DNA of 64,000 bases from Rhizobium altiplani (lineage in GTDB: Bacteria > Pseudomonadota > Alphaproteobacteria > Rhizobiales > Rhizobiaceae), in NCBI RefSeq assembly GCF_001542405.1, contig NZ_LNCD01000085.1, forward strand, positions 1 through 64,000, in the 5' to 3' direction. The stretch's first letter is position 1, and each line of letters opens with the position of its first letter. The notes under the pieces are model-generated. The model saw only the letters and a program-made list of their open reading frames with translations. It did no database searches and was not told where the DNA came from. Positions 26,136 to 34,424 of this stretch are shown piece after piece. The position numbers and the translations under genes were made by a program.

Positions 26136-26468
26136 ATGGCGAAGAAGATCACCAACCTTTTGATTTTTTTACCACTCGGAATCATTTTGATCATCTTCTG
26201 CGTCGCCAACAGGCAGGTGGTGACGCTCGCCTTCAACCCGTTTCGGCCGGACGACCAAGTCCTTTCCTTGTCAGCGCCGTTCTTCGTGTTTCTTTTCATC
26301 ACGCTGATCATCGGCATGCTGGTCGGCTCGGCAGCCACCTGGCTCAATCAGGGCAAATACCGCAAGCGCGCGCGAACCGAAGCGAAAGCGGCCGTTCGCT
26401 GGCAGGCCGAGGCGGGCCGCCACAAGACCCACGCCGAGGAAATTGCGGGCCATCTGCCGTCGAGGTGA
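26136..26468 (+). CDS. LapA-domain (DUF1049) membrane protein
   Basis: 110-residue inner-membrane protein with two hydrophobic helices (NLLIFLPLGIILIIFCVANR and FFVFLFITLIIGMLVGSAAT) followed by a basic cytoplasmic tail rich in Arg/Lys/Ala. This is the lipopolysaccharide assembly protein A domain, which in E. coli LapA works with LapB (YciM) to control LpxC and LPS synthesis. No lapB is adjacent here. Upstream ihfB is a common neighbour of this gene in proteobacteria, which supports the call. Confidence 0.8.
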   Translation: MAKKITNLLIFLPLGIILIIFCVANRQVVTLAFNPFRPDDQVLSLSAPFFVFLFITLIIGMLVGSAATWLNQGKYRKRARTEAKAAVRWQAEAGRHKTHAEEIAGHLPSR

Positions 26469-26628
26469 CGCGCACGCCAAGGGCGGACAGCGGGCCGAAA
26501 TTCAGCTATGCAACCACTTGCAGCCATAGATCCGGCTTCATAGCTATATAAAATGCGACCCACTGCACATCTGCTAGGCGGCACAGTCGTTTCGCGGCAT
26601 ACGAGCCCTGCCTTGCGAGGATGAGACC

Positions 26629-27534
26629 ATGAATATCGACGAAATCCTGCGGTCAGTCGTGGCCGTTCGCTCCTCAATTCCTGATGATGCCTTTACGGCC
26701 GGCACACTCGGCACGCGCCGGGAGGGAAGTGGCGTCGTCATCAAGCCATCCGGACTGGTCCTCACCATCGGCTACCTGATCACCGAGGCCGAGGAAGTCT
26801 GGCTGACCACGCTAGACGGGCGCGTTGTCGCGGCCCATCCTCTCGCCTACGATCAGGAGACCGGGTTCGGCCTGCTTCAAGCACTGGGTGACCTCGGCCT
26901 GCCGGCATTGGAATTCGGCGACGACATCGGCGCTAACCTCGGTGATCCGGTCGTGCTGGCGGATGGAATCGGCCAGTTCGTGGAAGCCAGGATCGTGGCA
27001 AAGCAGGAATTCGCGGGTTATTGGGAATATCTGCTTGATGAGGCGATCTTCACCACGCCTGCGCATCCCTCCTGGGGAGGCGCGGCACTCATTAATGGCG
27101 ACGGCAAGCTGCTTGGCATCGGGTCACTGCGGCTGCAGATGAGTCAGGGCGGCGACGCCGTCGATATCAACATGATCGTGCCAATCAATCTGCTTCCGCC
27201 AATTCTGGACGACCTGATGACCCAGGGCCGCGTCAACAAGCCACCGCGTCCATGGCTAGGCGCGTTCTCCGCAGAAAGCAACGGCGATGTGATCGTTATG
27301 AGCGTCGCCGACGGAAGTCCTGCGGACGAGGCCGGCCTGCGCCGAGGCGACATCATTTCCGAGATCCGCGACGGCGAGGTCGATGGACTTGCCGATTTCT
27401 ATCGCAAGGTCTGGAGCAGCGGCCCAGCCGGCGCGGAAATCCCGATGCGGGTGGTGCGCAATGGACGCGAGGCGTGGCTGCGCATCAGGTCCGCTGATCG
27501 CAATGCTTTCCTGAAGAAGCCGCAGCTTCAATAG
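26629..27534 (+). CDS. HtrA/S1C-like protein with PDZ domain, predicted catalytically inactive
   Basis: 301 residues with an HtrA-type trypsin fold (about 1-195) and a C-terminal PDZ domain (about 205-290; NGDVIVMSVADGSPADEAGL and RRGDIISEIRDGEVDG). Compared with HtrA/DegP motifs, the catalytic His position (VLTNNHV) reads VLTIGYLI with Tyr49, the Asp position reads ETGFGLLQ with Gly79, and the Ser position (GNSGG) reads PSWGG with Trp149. All three triad residues are thus replaced. There is no signal peptide, so it should be cytoplasmic, unlike DegP. A scaffolding, chaperone or peptide-binding role is inferred. Its 3' end overlaps the convergent GNAT gene by seven bases. Confidence 0.85.
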   Translation: MNIDEILRSVVAVRSSIPDDAFTAGTLGTRREGSGVVIKPSGLVLTIGYLITEAEEVWLTTLDGRVVAAHPLAYDQETGFGLLQALGDLGLPALEFGDDIGANLGDPVVLADGIGQFVEARIVAKQEFAGYWEYLLDEAIFTTPAHPSWGGAALINGDGKLLGIGSLRLQMSQGGDAVDINMIVPINLLPPILDDLMTQGRVNKPPRPWLGAFSAESNGDVIVMSVADGSPADEAGLRRGDIISEIRDGEVDGLADFYRKVWSSGPAGAEIPMRVVRNGREAWLRIRSADRNAFLKKPQLQ

Positions 27535-28019
27535 GCGTGCGCATCCCGGGCGGCTGGGTAGAAACTCATCTCTTCGTAGTCGCCTTCCGCCGATGAGCCG
27601 GATCCCGTGACGATGAACCCCTTGGATCGATAGAAGGCGTTCGCACGCTCGTTCTTGACCAGGCATTTCAGCCGATACTTCCTGAGTGGCCAGTTCGGCA
27701 GCGCCGCGAGCAAGGCGGCTCCCGCCCCCTGCCCTTGCCAGGACTTGCTGATATAAAGCATGTGAATGAAATCGTCCGGCGGCCACAGGGTCATGAAGCC
27801 CGCGGTCTCACCGTTCGGCGCTTCTGCAATCCATAGGTCTTCGCCCTGTGTGTGGACGCTGAAATCCTCGTGGCGGAAGCTGGCCGGATCGACCCATTTG
27901 AATGTTTCGCGGCGGACGGCCAGATAGATGTCGGCCAGCCTTTCCAACTCCGACTGAAGTGGCGATCTGATGGTCCACTTCACGGATGGTGACGTCGTCT
28001 GAATGGAGAAATCTGTCAA
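27528..28019 (-). CDS. GNAT-family N-acetyltransferase
   Basis: Acetyl-CoA-dependent acetyltransferase of 163 residues. The acetyl-CoA-binding motif A is HMLYISKSWQGQGAGAALLA, and the C-terminal motif B is KNERANAFYRSKGFIVTGSG. The start is a TTG at 28019 immediately after the coxG-like gene (nine bases); an in-frame GTG at 27983 is an alternative. Substrate is unknown. Its 3' end overlaps the convergent HtrA-like gene. Confidence 0.82.
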   Translation of the reverse strand: MTDFSIQTTSPSVKWTIRSPLQSELERLADIYLAVRRETFKWVDPASFRHEDFSVHTQGEDLWIAEAPNGETAGFMTLWPPDDFIHMLYISKSWQGQGAGAALLAALPNWPLRKYRLKCLVKNERANAFYRSKGFIVTGSGSSAEGDYEEMSFYPAARDAHAY

Positions 28020-28028
28020 TTCCGACCC

Positions 28029-28481
28029 TTATTCTGCGGCTTTGGCACTGACGGCGGCGTTGAAGCTGGAGAAGAACTGCTGTGCCAGTTTAGCGGAGGT
28101 TGAGTCGATCAACCGCGCGCCGAGTTGGGCAATCTTGCCACCAACCTGGGCCTTTGCTTCATACTGCAGGACCGTTTCCCCGCCCTCGTCCTTCAATACG
28201 ACATCAGCGCCGCCCTTCGCAAAGCCGGCAATACCGCCCTTACCCTCGCCCGAGATCGTGTAACTTTCCGGTGCCTGAATGTTGGAGAGCAAGACCTCGC
28301 CGTTGAACGTCGCCGAAACCGGACCGATCTTGACCTTCACCACTGCCGTGAGCTCCGTCGGGGACTTCATCTCCAGTTTCTGACAGCCCGGAATGCACTG
28401 CTTCAATATCTCGGGATCATTGAGTGCCGCCCATACGACATCCCGGGGTGCGGTAATCCGTTCTTCGCCGGTCAAGTCCAT
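28029..28481 (-). CDS. CoxG-family SRPBCC protein
   Basis: 150-residue START/SRPBCC-fold protein of the CO dehydrogenase subunit G family: MDLTGEERITAPRDVVWAAL, LKQCIPGCQKLE and the Gly-rich GEGKGGIAGFAKGGADV. In carboxydotrophs CoxG anchors CO dehydrogenase to the membrane, but no coxL/M/S or other cox gene is present here, so that role is unlikely. It has only a GNAT gene beside it on the same strand. It may help mature or localise a molybdenum hydroxylase encoded elsewhere. Confidence 0.85.
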   Translation of the reverse strand: MDLTGEERITAPRDVVWAALNDPEILKQCIPGCQKLEMKSPTELTAVVKVKIGPVSATFNGEVLLSNIQAPESYTISGEGKGGIAGFAKGGADVVLKDEGGETVLQYEAKAQVGGKIAQLGARLIDSTSAKLAQQFFSSFNAAVSAKAAE

Positions 28482-28601
28482 CCGAAAATCCTCCCCTTTT
28501 CGATGTGGCTCAATTTATCACAGCCCGAAAGCGCTTTGCCAAGATGAAACGGAATGCTATTTGCACGGACTCTATCGAATTGAAGCACGCGGAAGATCAC
28601 G

Positions 28602-29708
28602 TTGAGACAGAAAGAACGCCGGCCAGGCCAGAAACCCGCCGCCGGCCCCTCCGGCGGACGCCGCGCCGACGATCGAGGCCCGCGCCCGGCAAAGCCCGCG
28701 GCGAAGCCGGCGCCGGCCCGTGAAAGGGTGCGCGAACCTGCCTCCGTGCCTACGGCAATCGACCGGCCGCTGATGGTGCGGACTGGCGAGCGTCCGGCTG
28801 AACGCGTGCCCGTCATCCTCGAATCCCTTGGCGCAGGCGACTTCCATCTGATCGACAGCGGCAATGGCGAGAAACTGGAGCAATACGGCCCCTACCGGAT
28901 CGTGCGACCGGAGGGCCAGGCGTTCTGGCAGCCGTCCTTGCCGAAACAGGCCTGGGAGAAGGTCGATGCAGTGTTCACCGGCGATACCGACGAGGAAGGC
29001 ACCGGGCGCTGGCGCTTTCCTAAGGAGGCGCTCGGCGAGACCTGGCCGCTCAATCTGCTCGGCGTGGATTTCCTCGGTCGCTTTACCTCGTTCCGCCACG
29101 TCGGCGTCTTTCCCGAGCAGATCGCCCACTGGACCTGGATGAAGCAAAAGGTCGAGGCCGCCAAGCGGCCATTGAAGGTTCTGAATCTGTTCGGCTACAC
29201 CGGTGTAGCCTCGCTCGTCGCCGCCGCCGCGGGCGCCGAGGTTACGCATGTCGATGCTTCCAAGAAGGCGATCGGCTGGGCGCGCGAAAACCAGGCGATG
29301 AGCCGGCTGGAGAAGGCGCCGATCCGCTGGATCTGTGAAGACGCGATGAAGTTCATCCTACGGGAAGAACGCCGCGGCAACACCTACGACATCATCCTCA
29401 CTGATCCGCCGAGCTTCGGCCGCGGCCCGAACGGCGAGGTTTGGCATCTTTTCGCGCACCTGCCGCTGATGCTCGATATCTGCCGTGAAATCCTGTCTCC
29501 GAAGGCGGTTGGACTTGTGTTGACGGCCTATTCGATCCGGGCCAGCTTCTATTCGATCCATGAACTGATGCGCGAGACCATGCGCGGGGCCGGCGGTGTC
29601 GTCGAATCCGGCGAGCTCGTCCTTCGCGAGGCCGGGCTGGACGGCAAGGCGCCGGGCCGCGCACTCTCCACCTCACTCTTCTCCCGTTGGTACCCAAATG
29701 AGCCATGA
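28602..29708 (+). CDS. class I SAM-dependent RNA methyltransferase (RlmI-like)
   Basis: 368 residues, starting at a TTG (28602) with GGAAGAT upstream. A disordered basic Pro/Arg/Lys/Ala tail of about 50 residues precedes a folded N-terminal region and a Rossmann methyltransferase domain: LNLFGYTGVASLVAAAAGAE (SAM-binding motif I), VTHVDASKKAIGWARENQ, and the catalytic-site motif LTDPPSFGRG. The family includes RlmI (23S m5C1962) and RlmL-type enzymes; the exact target is not certain because the PUA domain of RlmI is not obvious. It overlaps the next RNA methyltransferase by 11 bases. Confidence 0.82.
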   Translation: MRQKERRPGQKPAAGPSGGRRADDRGPRPAKPAAKPAPARERVREPASVPTAIDRPLMVRTGERPAERVPVILESLGAGDFHLIDSGNGEKLEQYGPYRIVRPEGQAFWQPSLPKQAWEKVDAVFTGDTDEEGTGRWRFPKEALGETWPLNLLGVDFLGRFTSFRHVGVFPEQIAHWTWMKQKVEAAKRPLKVLNLFGYTGVASLVAAAAGAEVTHVDASKKAIGWARENQAMSRLEKAPIRWICEDAMKFILREERRGNTYDIILTDPPSFGRGPNGEVWHLFAHLPLMLDICREILSPKAVGLVLTAYSIRASFYSIHELMRETMRGAGGVVESGELVLREAGLDGKAPGRALSTSLFSRWYPNEP

Positions 29709-30558
29709 ACACAGGGGCCACGGCCCGCATAAGGTCGGGCACGTGAAAGAGGTTACCTCGCTCGCCAATCCGATCATCAAGGACATTAAGGCGCTCAGCG
29801 ACAAGAAGACCCGCGAGCAGAGCGGCACCTTCATGGCCGAAGGCTTGAAGCTGGTCATCGACGCGATCGAACTCGGCTGGACGATCCGCACGCTTGTCTA
29901 TGCCAAAGCGGCCAAGGGCAAGCCGCTGGTCGAGCAGATGGCGGCAAAGACGGTCGCCTCCGGTGGGCTGGTGCTCGAGGTCAGCGAGAAGGTGATTTCC
30001 TCGATCACCCGTCGCGACAATCCGCAGATGGTGGTCGGCATCTTCGAAAGCCGCTGGAAGCCATTGCGCGAGATCCACCCAAGGCCGGGTGAAACCTGGA
30101 TCGCCCTCGATCGCGTGCGCGATCCCGGCAACCTCGGCACGATCATCCGCACAGCCGACGCTGCCGGCGCCTCTGGCGTCATCCTTGTCGGCGAGACGAC
30201 CGATCCCTTCTCGCTCGAAACGGTGCGCGCCACCATGGGCTCGGTGTTTGCCGTTCCCGTTGCACGCGCCACGGCGGAAGAATTCATTGCCTGGAAGAAG
30301 CACGCTGGAGCTTCCGTCGTTGCTACGCATCTGGCAGGGTCAGTTGACTACCGTACCATCGACTACAAGAAGAAGCCGGTGGTGATCCTGATGGGCAACG
30401 AGCAGTCCGGGCTGCCCGAGCATCTTGCCAAGGAAGCCGATGCGCTTGCCCGCATTCCGCAGCAGGGCCGTGCCGACTCGCTCAATCTTGCCGTCGCCAG
30501 CGCCGTCATGCTGTTCGAGGTGCGCCGCCACCTCCTCTCACTCGACGAGGCCAAATGA
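29698..30558 (+). CDS. TrmH/SpoU-family RNA 2'-O-methyltransferase
   Basis: SPOUT methyltransferase expected to 2'-O-methylate an rRNA or tRNA nucleoside. From the ATG at 29698 it has 286 residues: an N-terminal L30e-like substrate domain (KEVTSLANPIIKDIKALSDK; TFMAEGLKLVIDAI) and the SPOUT knot with DRVRDPGNLGTIIRTADAAG, ILMGNEQSGLP and DSLNLAVASAVMLFEVRR. Target site unknown (RlmB/TsnR-like). It begins inside the preceding methyltransferase gene and its stop overlaps the lspA start as ATGA. Confidence 0.9.
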   Translation: MSHEHRGHGPHKVGHVKEVTSLANPIIKDIKALSDKKTREQSGTFMAEGLKLVIDAIELGWTIRTLVYAKAAKGKPLVEQMAAKTVASGGLVLEVSEKVISSITRRDNPQMVVGIFESRWKPLREIHPRPGETWIALDRVRDPGNLGTIIRTADAAGASGVILVGETTDPFSLETVRATMGSVFAVPVARATAEEFIAWKKHAGASVVATHLAGSVDYRTIDYKKKPVVILMGNEQSGLPEHLAKEADALARIPQQGRADSLNLAVASAVMLFEVRRHLLSLDEAK

Positions 30559-31058
30559 CCGAACAGACGCTAGAACGACCGACGCTGCTTGCCCGGCCGC
30601 TGCCAATCCTGATCTTCATCGTCATCGCCGTCGCACTCGACCAGATCGTCAAGATCGTTGTCGACCACACCCTACCACTGCAGGAGCCGGTGCATCTTTT
30701 CCCGATGCTGGCGCTTTACCGAACCTACAATCTCGGCGTCGCCTTCTCGATGCTCTCGGGCATGGACGGCTGGTTCATCGTCGGCATGCGCCTCATCATC
30801 GTCGCTTTCGTCATCTGGCTCTGGCATCGCACCAACAAGCAGCGCACCTTCGCTCACCTCGGCTACGCGCTGATCATCGCCGGCGCGCTCGGGAACCTGA
30901 TCGATCGCTTCCTCTACGGGCATGTGATCGACTACATCCTGTTTCACACCGAGACATGGTCGTTCGCCGTCTTCAACTTGGCCGACAGTTTTATCACGAT
31001 CGGCGCGGGATGCGTGATTCTGGACGAGCTGATACAACCTAAAAACGCAGACCGTTAA
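30555..31058 (+). CDS. lspA: lipoprotein signal peptidase
   Basis: Aspartyl membrane protease (signal peptidase II) that cleaves lipidated prolipoproteins; lnt at 55.4 kb performs the later N-acylation. The 167-residue protein has four membrane helices and the two catalytic Asp motifs GALGNLIDRFLYGHVIDYI and FAVFNLADSFITIGAG. The NLGVAFSM motif is also conserved (usually NxGAAFS). The ATG overlaps the stop of the SpoU methyltransferase. Confidence 0.96.
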   Translation: MTEQTLERPTLLARPLPILIFIVIAVALDQIVKIVVDHTLPLQEPVHLFPMLALYRTYNLGVAFSMLSGMDGWFIVGMRLIIVAFVIWLWHRTNKQRTFAHLGYALIIAGALGNLIDRFLYGHVIDYILFHTETWSFAVFNLADSFITIGAGCVILDELIQPKNADR

Positions 31059-31114
31059 AATCTTAGCGGTTTGCTGAAGGCATTTGGAACCGCCGCCGTG
31101 CTATTCCGGCGGGC

Positions 31115-33385
31115 ATGCAAGGTCTCGGTCAATTGCACGACAGACTTGCCGCCGCGTTCGGGCGGCATACCGCTCATCGCCACGGTGAGCGGGACTCGGA
31201 TATTGTTGCCTATCAAGCCGAGTTCGTTTCACCGCAATTCCAACGCAGCCGCGTCGGCCGCAAGCTTCTATCCTGGTGGTTGGGCGGTCTCGGCCTTGTT
31301 GGCGGCTTTCTCCTTGTTGTCGTGGCGCAGACGGGCGGCCCTCTGCTGCCATCGATAGGGCTCGGCGTTGCCGCGCTGTCCTTCGTTGTCCTGCTCGCGA
31401 TGCTCGCAACCACCAGACAACGCCCGTTGCGGAAACACCTCACCGGCGTTTCATCCGCATGGAGCCAGAGGGCGGCTCTCTTTGCGGAGATCCACGATGC
31501 GCTTGGCGACATTACCGTCACACGGAACATGGATCGGCGCATCGTTGGCGCCAACGAGGCGTTTCGTCGGCTGACCGGCAGGCTCAATCCAGAGGGACTG
31601 ACGTGTGAGGAGATTGGCATCGCCTTTCGACCGGGCTCGGCACCGCATCGCTTCGAGGTGGAGATCTCGACGCCGGAAGGCCAACGCATCTTTTTCTGGC
31701 GTGACGTCGTTACCCGCGACCCCGCCGACGGACGGCTCCTGCTGCAGAGCATCGCTCGCGATATCACCGACGAACGGCTGACCGCACAAGCCCGCGAGGA
31801 GGCCCGGCAGAAGGCCGAGTACAACAGCGCAGCCAAATCACGCCTGCTTGCCACGGTCAGCCATGAAATCCGCACTCCGCTGTCCGGCATCCTCGGCATG
31901 ACGCATCTGCTGACCGAGACACGGCTGACGCAGGAACAGCAGAACTATCTGACGGGCATCCGCCAATCCGGCTATGCGCTGACGCAGCTGGTCGAGGACC
32001 TCCTAGACTTCTCGACCATCGAGGTCGGTCGTTTCCAATTGCGCCCCCGCGCAGAATCGCTGCGCAAACTCCTTGAAAGCGTCGTCGAAATGCTGGCCCA
32101 CCGCGCCCATGAAAAGGGCATCGAGATTGGGACAACGGTATCCTCCGACCTTCCAGACATGATGAGCTTCGATCCGGCGCGCCTGCGACAGGTGCTGTTC
32201 AACGTGATCGGCAACGCCGTGAAATTCACGCAGGCGGGCGGCGTTTTCGTCCAGGCATCGCTGCAGGCGAACAACGTGCTGATCAGTGTCACCGACACCG
32301 GCCCCGGCATGACCGAGGAAGAACAAAACCGCATCTTCGGCGAATTCGAGCAGGGCGGAACGCTGGTCGAGAAGAGCGCCGGGACAGGGCTTGGTCTCTC
32401 CATCTCCGCCCGCATCATGCGCGAATTTGGCGGCACACTTACGGTGACAAGCGAAAAGGGAGCCGGTAGCGAGTTCAGCATCCGCTTTCCGATCGCCATT
32501 CCGGAGGAACGCCGCAGTCGCCACAAGGCCGTGCTTGCAGGCAGCGTCGTGCTGCTGCTGGCACCGGCCGGTTCGGCGCGCAAAGCGATATCGGAGACGA
32601 TCGCAACGCTCGGCGGCGATTGCCACCTGGTCACCGACGGTGCGAGCGCCCGTGACATGTTGCTCGCCATGGCTGCGGGCGACCGCAGGCCAACCGACAT
32701 CATCGTCGACCACCGGATGTCGACGGAGTTCGCCGAGCACCTTGCCGACCGTGCTGAAATCGCGGCACTGGGACTGCGCAAAATCTTCCTGGTCAACCCC
32801 GAGGAGCGCAACGCCCATCCCCTCGACCTATTCGACGCGTGGCTGATACGGCCGCTGCGCGAGCAATCGCTGATCGACGTGCTGCGTGGACGGATGCGCG
32901 GCATGGAGAAGCGCGATGCGTTGAACGATAACCAGCCCGGTTTCAGCGTTGCCATTCCGGAAGCGGGAATCCAGAGCGGGCTGCGTATCCTGCTGGCGGA
33001 AGACGACCCGATCAACGCGATGCTCATTCGCGCCATGCTCGAAAAAGCCGGTCATACCGTCGAGCACGTCGAGCACTTCGAGATGCTGCTCGACGCCGCG
33101 CTGTCGGAGGGAAGCGTGCGCCCTGACATTGTCATCAGCGACCTTTCCATGCCAGGAGGCGACGGCATCGACATGCTTGGCCGGCTACGCGGGCACGAAC
33201 GCCGGCTCGATCTTCCGCCTGTTCCGATCCTCGTGCTCACCGCCGACAAGCGCGACGAATCCCGTAGACAAGTCTTGCTGAATGGTGCAAACCGCGTCAT
33301 GGTAAAGCCGGTTGACCCGATAAGGTTGCTGACGGAAGTCCAAGCTGTTGCTGCGCTTTCGGCCCGCCGCGTGGAAGCGCGGTAG
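31115..33385 (+). CDS. hybrid sensor histidine kinase with two receiver-like domains
   Basis: 756-residue membrane kinase. Two hydrophobic helices at about 50-110 (WWLGGLGLVGGFLLVVV; IGLGVAALSFVVLLAMLA) are followed by a PAS domain (ITVTRNMDRRIVGANEAFRR), HisKA with the H-box ATVSHEIRTPLSGILGMTHL, and HATPase (NVIGNAVKFTQ, DTGPGM, GTGLGLSI). Next comes a receiver-like region (about 475-590) that has lost the acidic pair and the conserved Lys (LLLAPAG, LIRPLR). The C-terminal receiver is intact: RILLAEDDPINAML, VISDLSMPGGDG (phospho-Asp) and MVKPVD. The partner response regulator is not adjacent; signal unknown. Confidence 0.9.
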   Translation: MQGLGQLHDRLAAAFGRHTAHRHGERDSDIVAYQAEFVSPQFQRSRVGRKLLSWWLGGLGLVGGFLLVVVAQTGGPLLPSIGLGVAALSFVVLLAMLATTRQRPLRKHLTGVSSAWSQRAALFAEIHDALGDITVTRNMDRRIVGANEAFRRLTGRLNPEGLTCEEIGIAFRPGSAPHRFEVEISTPEGQRIFFWRDVVTRDPADGRLLLQSIARDITDERLTAQAREEARQKAEYNSAAKSRLLATVSHEIRTPLSGILGMTHLLTETRLTQEQQNYLTGIRQSGYALTQLVEDLLDFSTIEVGRFQLRPRAESLRKLLESVVEMLAHRAHEKGIEIGTTVSSDLPDMMSFDPARLRQVLFNVIGNAVKFTQAGGVFVQASLQANNVLISVTDTGPGMTEEEQNRIFGEFEQGGTLVEKSAGTGLGLSISARIMREFGGTLTVTSEKGAGSEFSIRFPIAIPEERRSRHKAVLAGSVVLLLAPAGSARKAISETIATLGGDCHLVTDGASARDMLLAMAAGDRRPTDIIVDHRMSTEFAEHLADRAEIAALGLRKIFLVNPEERNAHPLDLFDAWLIRPLREQSLIDVLRGRMRGMEKRDALNDNQPGFSVAIPEAGIQSGLRILLAEDDPINAMLIRAMLEKAGHTVEHVEHFEMLLDAALSEGSVRPDIVISDLSMPGGDGIDMLGRLRGHERRLDLPPVPILVLTADKRDESRRQVLLNGANRVMVKPVDPIRLLTEVQAVAALSARRVEAR

Positions 33386-33428
33386 CCATCAAATAACCGG
33401 CACGCTTCTTGCGTATGGCGGCTGTATG

Positions 33429-33446
33429 ATGTCACTTTCCTGTCGC
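33429..33446 (+). promoter_or_regulatory. Pho-box-like site ahead of olsB
   Basis: Two 7-base direct repeats, ATGTCAC (33429-33435) and CTGTCGC (33440-33446), are separated by four bases, matching the CTGTCAT-N4-CTGTCAT layout of a PhoB site with two mismatches in each half. It lies 48 bases before the olsB ATG. Ornithine-lipid synthesis by OlsB is induced by phosphate starvation through PhoB in Sinorhizobium, which fits. Confidence 0.65.
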
Positions 33447-33494
33447 ATATAAGTGTTTTATGGCGTGTCAAAAGCCGGCAACGGGAGAATCGCC

Positions 33495-34370
33495 ATGTCA
33501 GCAGACGCCCTCAACTGTGACGCTGTCGCCGAGCCCCCCCGGCCATCGACCACGCTTGCGCTAAAGGAAGGCGACGTTCTCGGCCGCATCGGCAATCTCG
33601 AAACTCGCCTTGCCCGAACGGCCAGCGAGATCGATGCCGCCCAGGCCGTCCGCTTCCGCGTCTTCGTCGAAGAAATGGGGGCACAGCTTTCGCCGGAGGC
33701 CATGCGCCGCAAGCGCGATTTCGATTCCTACGACACGTTCTGCGATCATTTGCTCGTGCTCGACCGCTCGATCGAGGGTGACAGCGAGGACCAGATCGTC
33801 GGCACCTATCGCCTGCTGCGACAGGAAGTCGCCATGGCGAACGGCGGCTTTTACTCGGCTTCGGAATTCGCCATCGACGAGCTGCTTGCTCGCCATCCGG
33901 ACAAACGGTTCATGGAACTCGGCCGCTCCTGTGTGCTGCCCGACTACCGCACCAAGCGCACGGTCGAGCTTCTGTGGCAGGGCAACTGGGCCTATGCGCT
34001 GAAGCATGGCATGGGCGCCATGTTCGGTTGCGCCTCCTTCCCGGGCATCCACCCGGAAAGCCATGCGCTGGCACTGTCCTTCCTGCATCACAACGTCGCC
34101 GCGAAGGATGAGTGGGCCGTCGCCGCTCTTCCGCACCTTGCGCGCGACATGGATCTGATGCCGGCCGAAGCCGTCAACCCGAAGCGGGCTCTGATGGCAC
34201 TGCCGCCGTTGATCAAGGGTTACCTGCGCCTCGGCGCCATGGTCGGTTCGACCGCCGTGGTCGACAAGGCCTTCAATACGACGGATGTCCTGATCGTGTT
34301 GCCGATCGCCAGCATTTCCGATCGCTACCTGAACTACTACGGCGCCGACGCCGGTCGTTTCGCGAGCTGA
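33495..34370 (+). CDS. olsB: L-ornithine N-alpha-acyltransferase
   Basis: Transfers a 3-hydroxyacyl group from acyl carrier protein to the alpha-amino group of ornithine, forming lyso-ornithine lipid, a phosphate-free membrane lipid. 291 residues from the ATG at 33495 (GGGAGAA upstream). The GNAT-like hemolysin-family core shows VRFRVFVEEMGAQL, DHLLVLDRS, GTYRLLRQEVA, MELGRSCVLPDYRTKRTVEL and ASFPGIHPESHALALSFLHH. Its position beside tme matches the known rhizobial locus. The second enzyme, OlsA, is encoded at 50.4 kb. A Pho-box-like site precedes the gene and a strong terminator follows. Confidence 0.93.
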   Translation: MSADALNCDAVAEPPRPSTTLALKEGDVLGRIGNLETRLARTASEIDAAQAVRFRVFVEEMGAQLSPEAMRRKRDFDSYDTFCDHLLVLDRSIEGDSEDQIVGTYRLLRQEVAMANGGFYSASEFAIDELLARHPDKRFMELGRSCVLPDYRTKRTVELLWQGNWAYALKHGMGAMFGCASFPGIHPESHALALSFLHHNVAAKDEWAVAALPHLARDMDLMPAEAVNPKRALMALPPLIKGYLRLGAMVGSTAVVDKAFNTTDVLIVLPIASISDRYLNYYGADAGRFAS

Positions 34371-34388
34371 CTTTCAAGCAGATGGAAG

Positions 34389-34422
34389 ACGGAGCGGGAG
34401 GATGCCTCCCGCTCCGTTTTTG
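34389..34422 (+). terminator. strong rho-independent terminator after olsB
   Basis: An 11-base-pair perfect stem (GGAGCGGGAGG 34391-34401 with CCTCCCGCTCC 34405-34415) with a three-base loop, extended by C-G and A-T pairs and followed by TTTTT. It ends three bases before the convergent tme stop. Confidence 0.93.
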
Positions 34423-34424
34423 TT

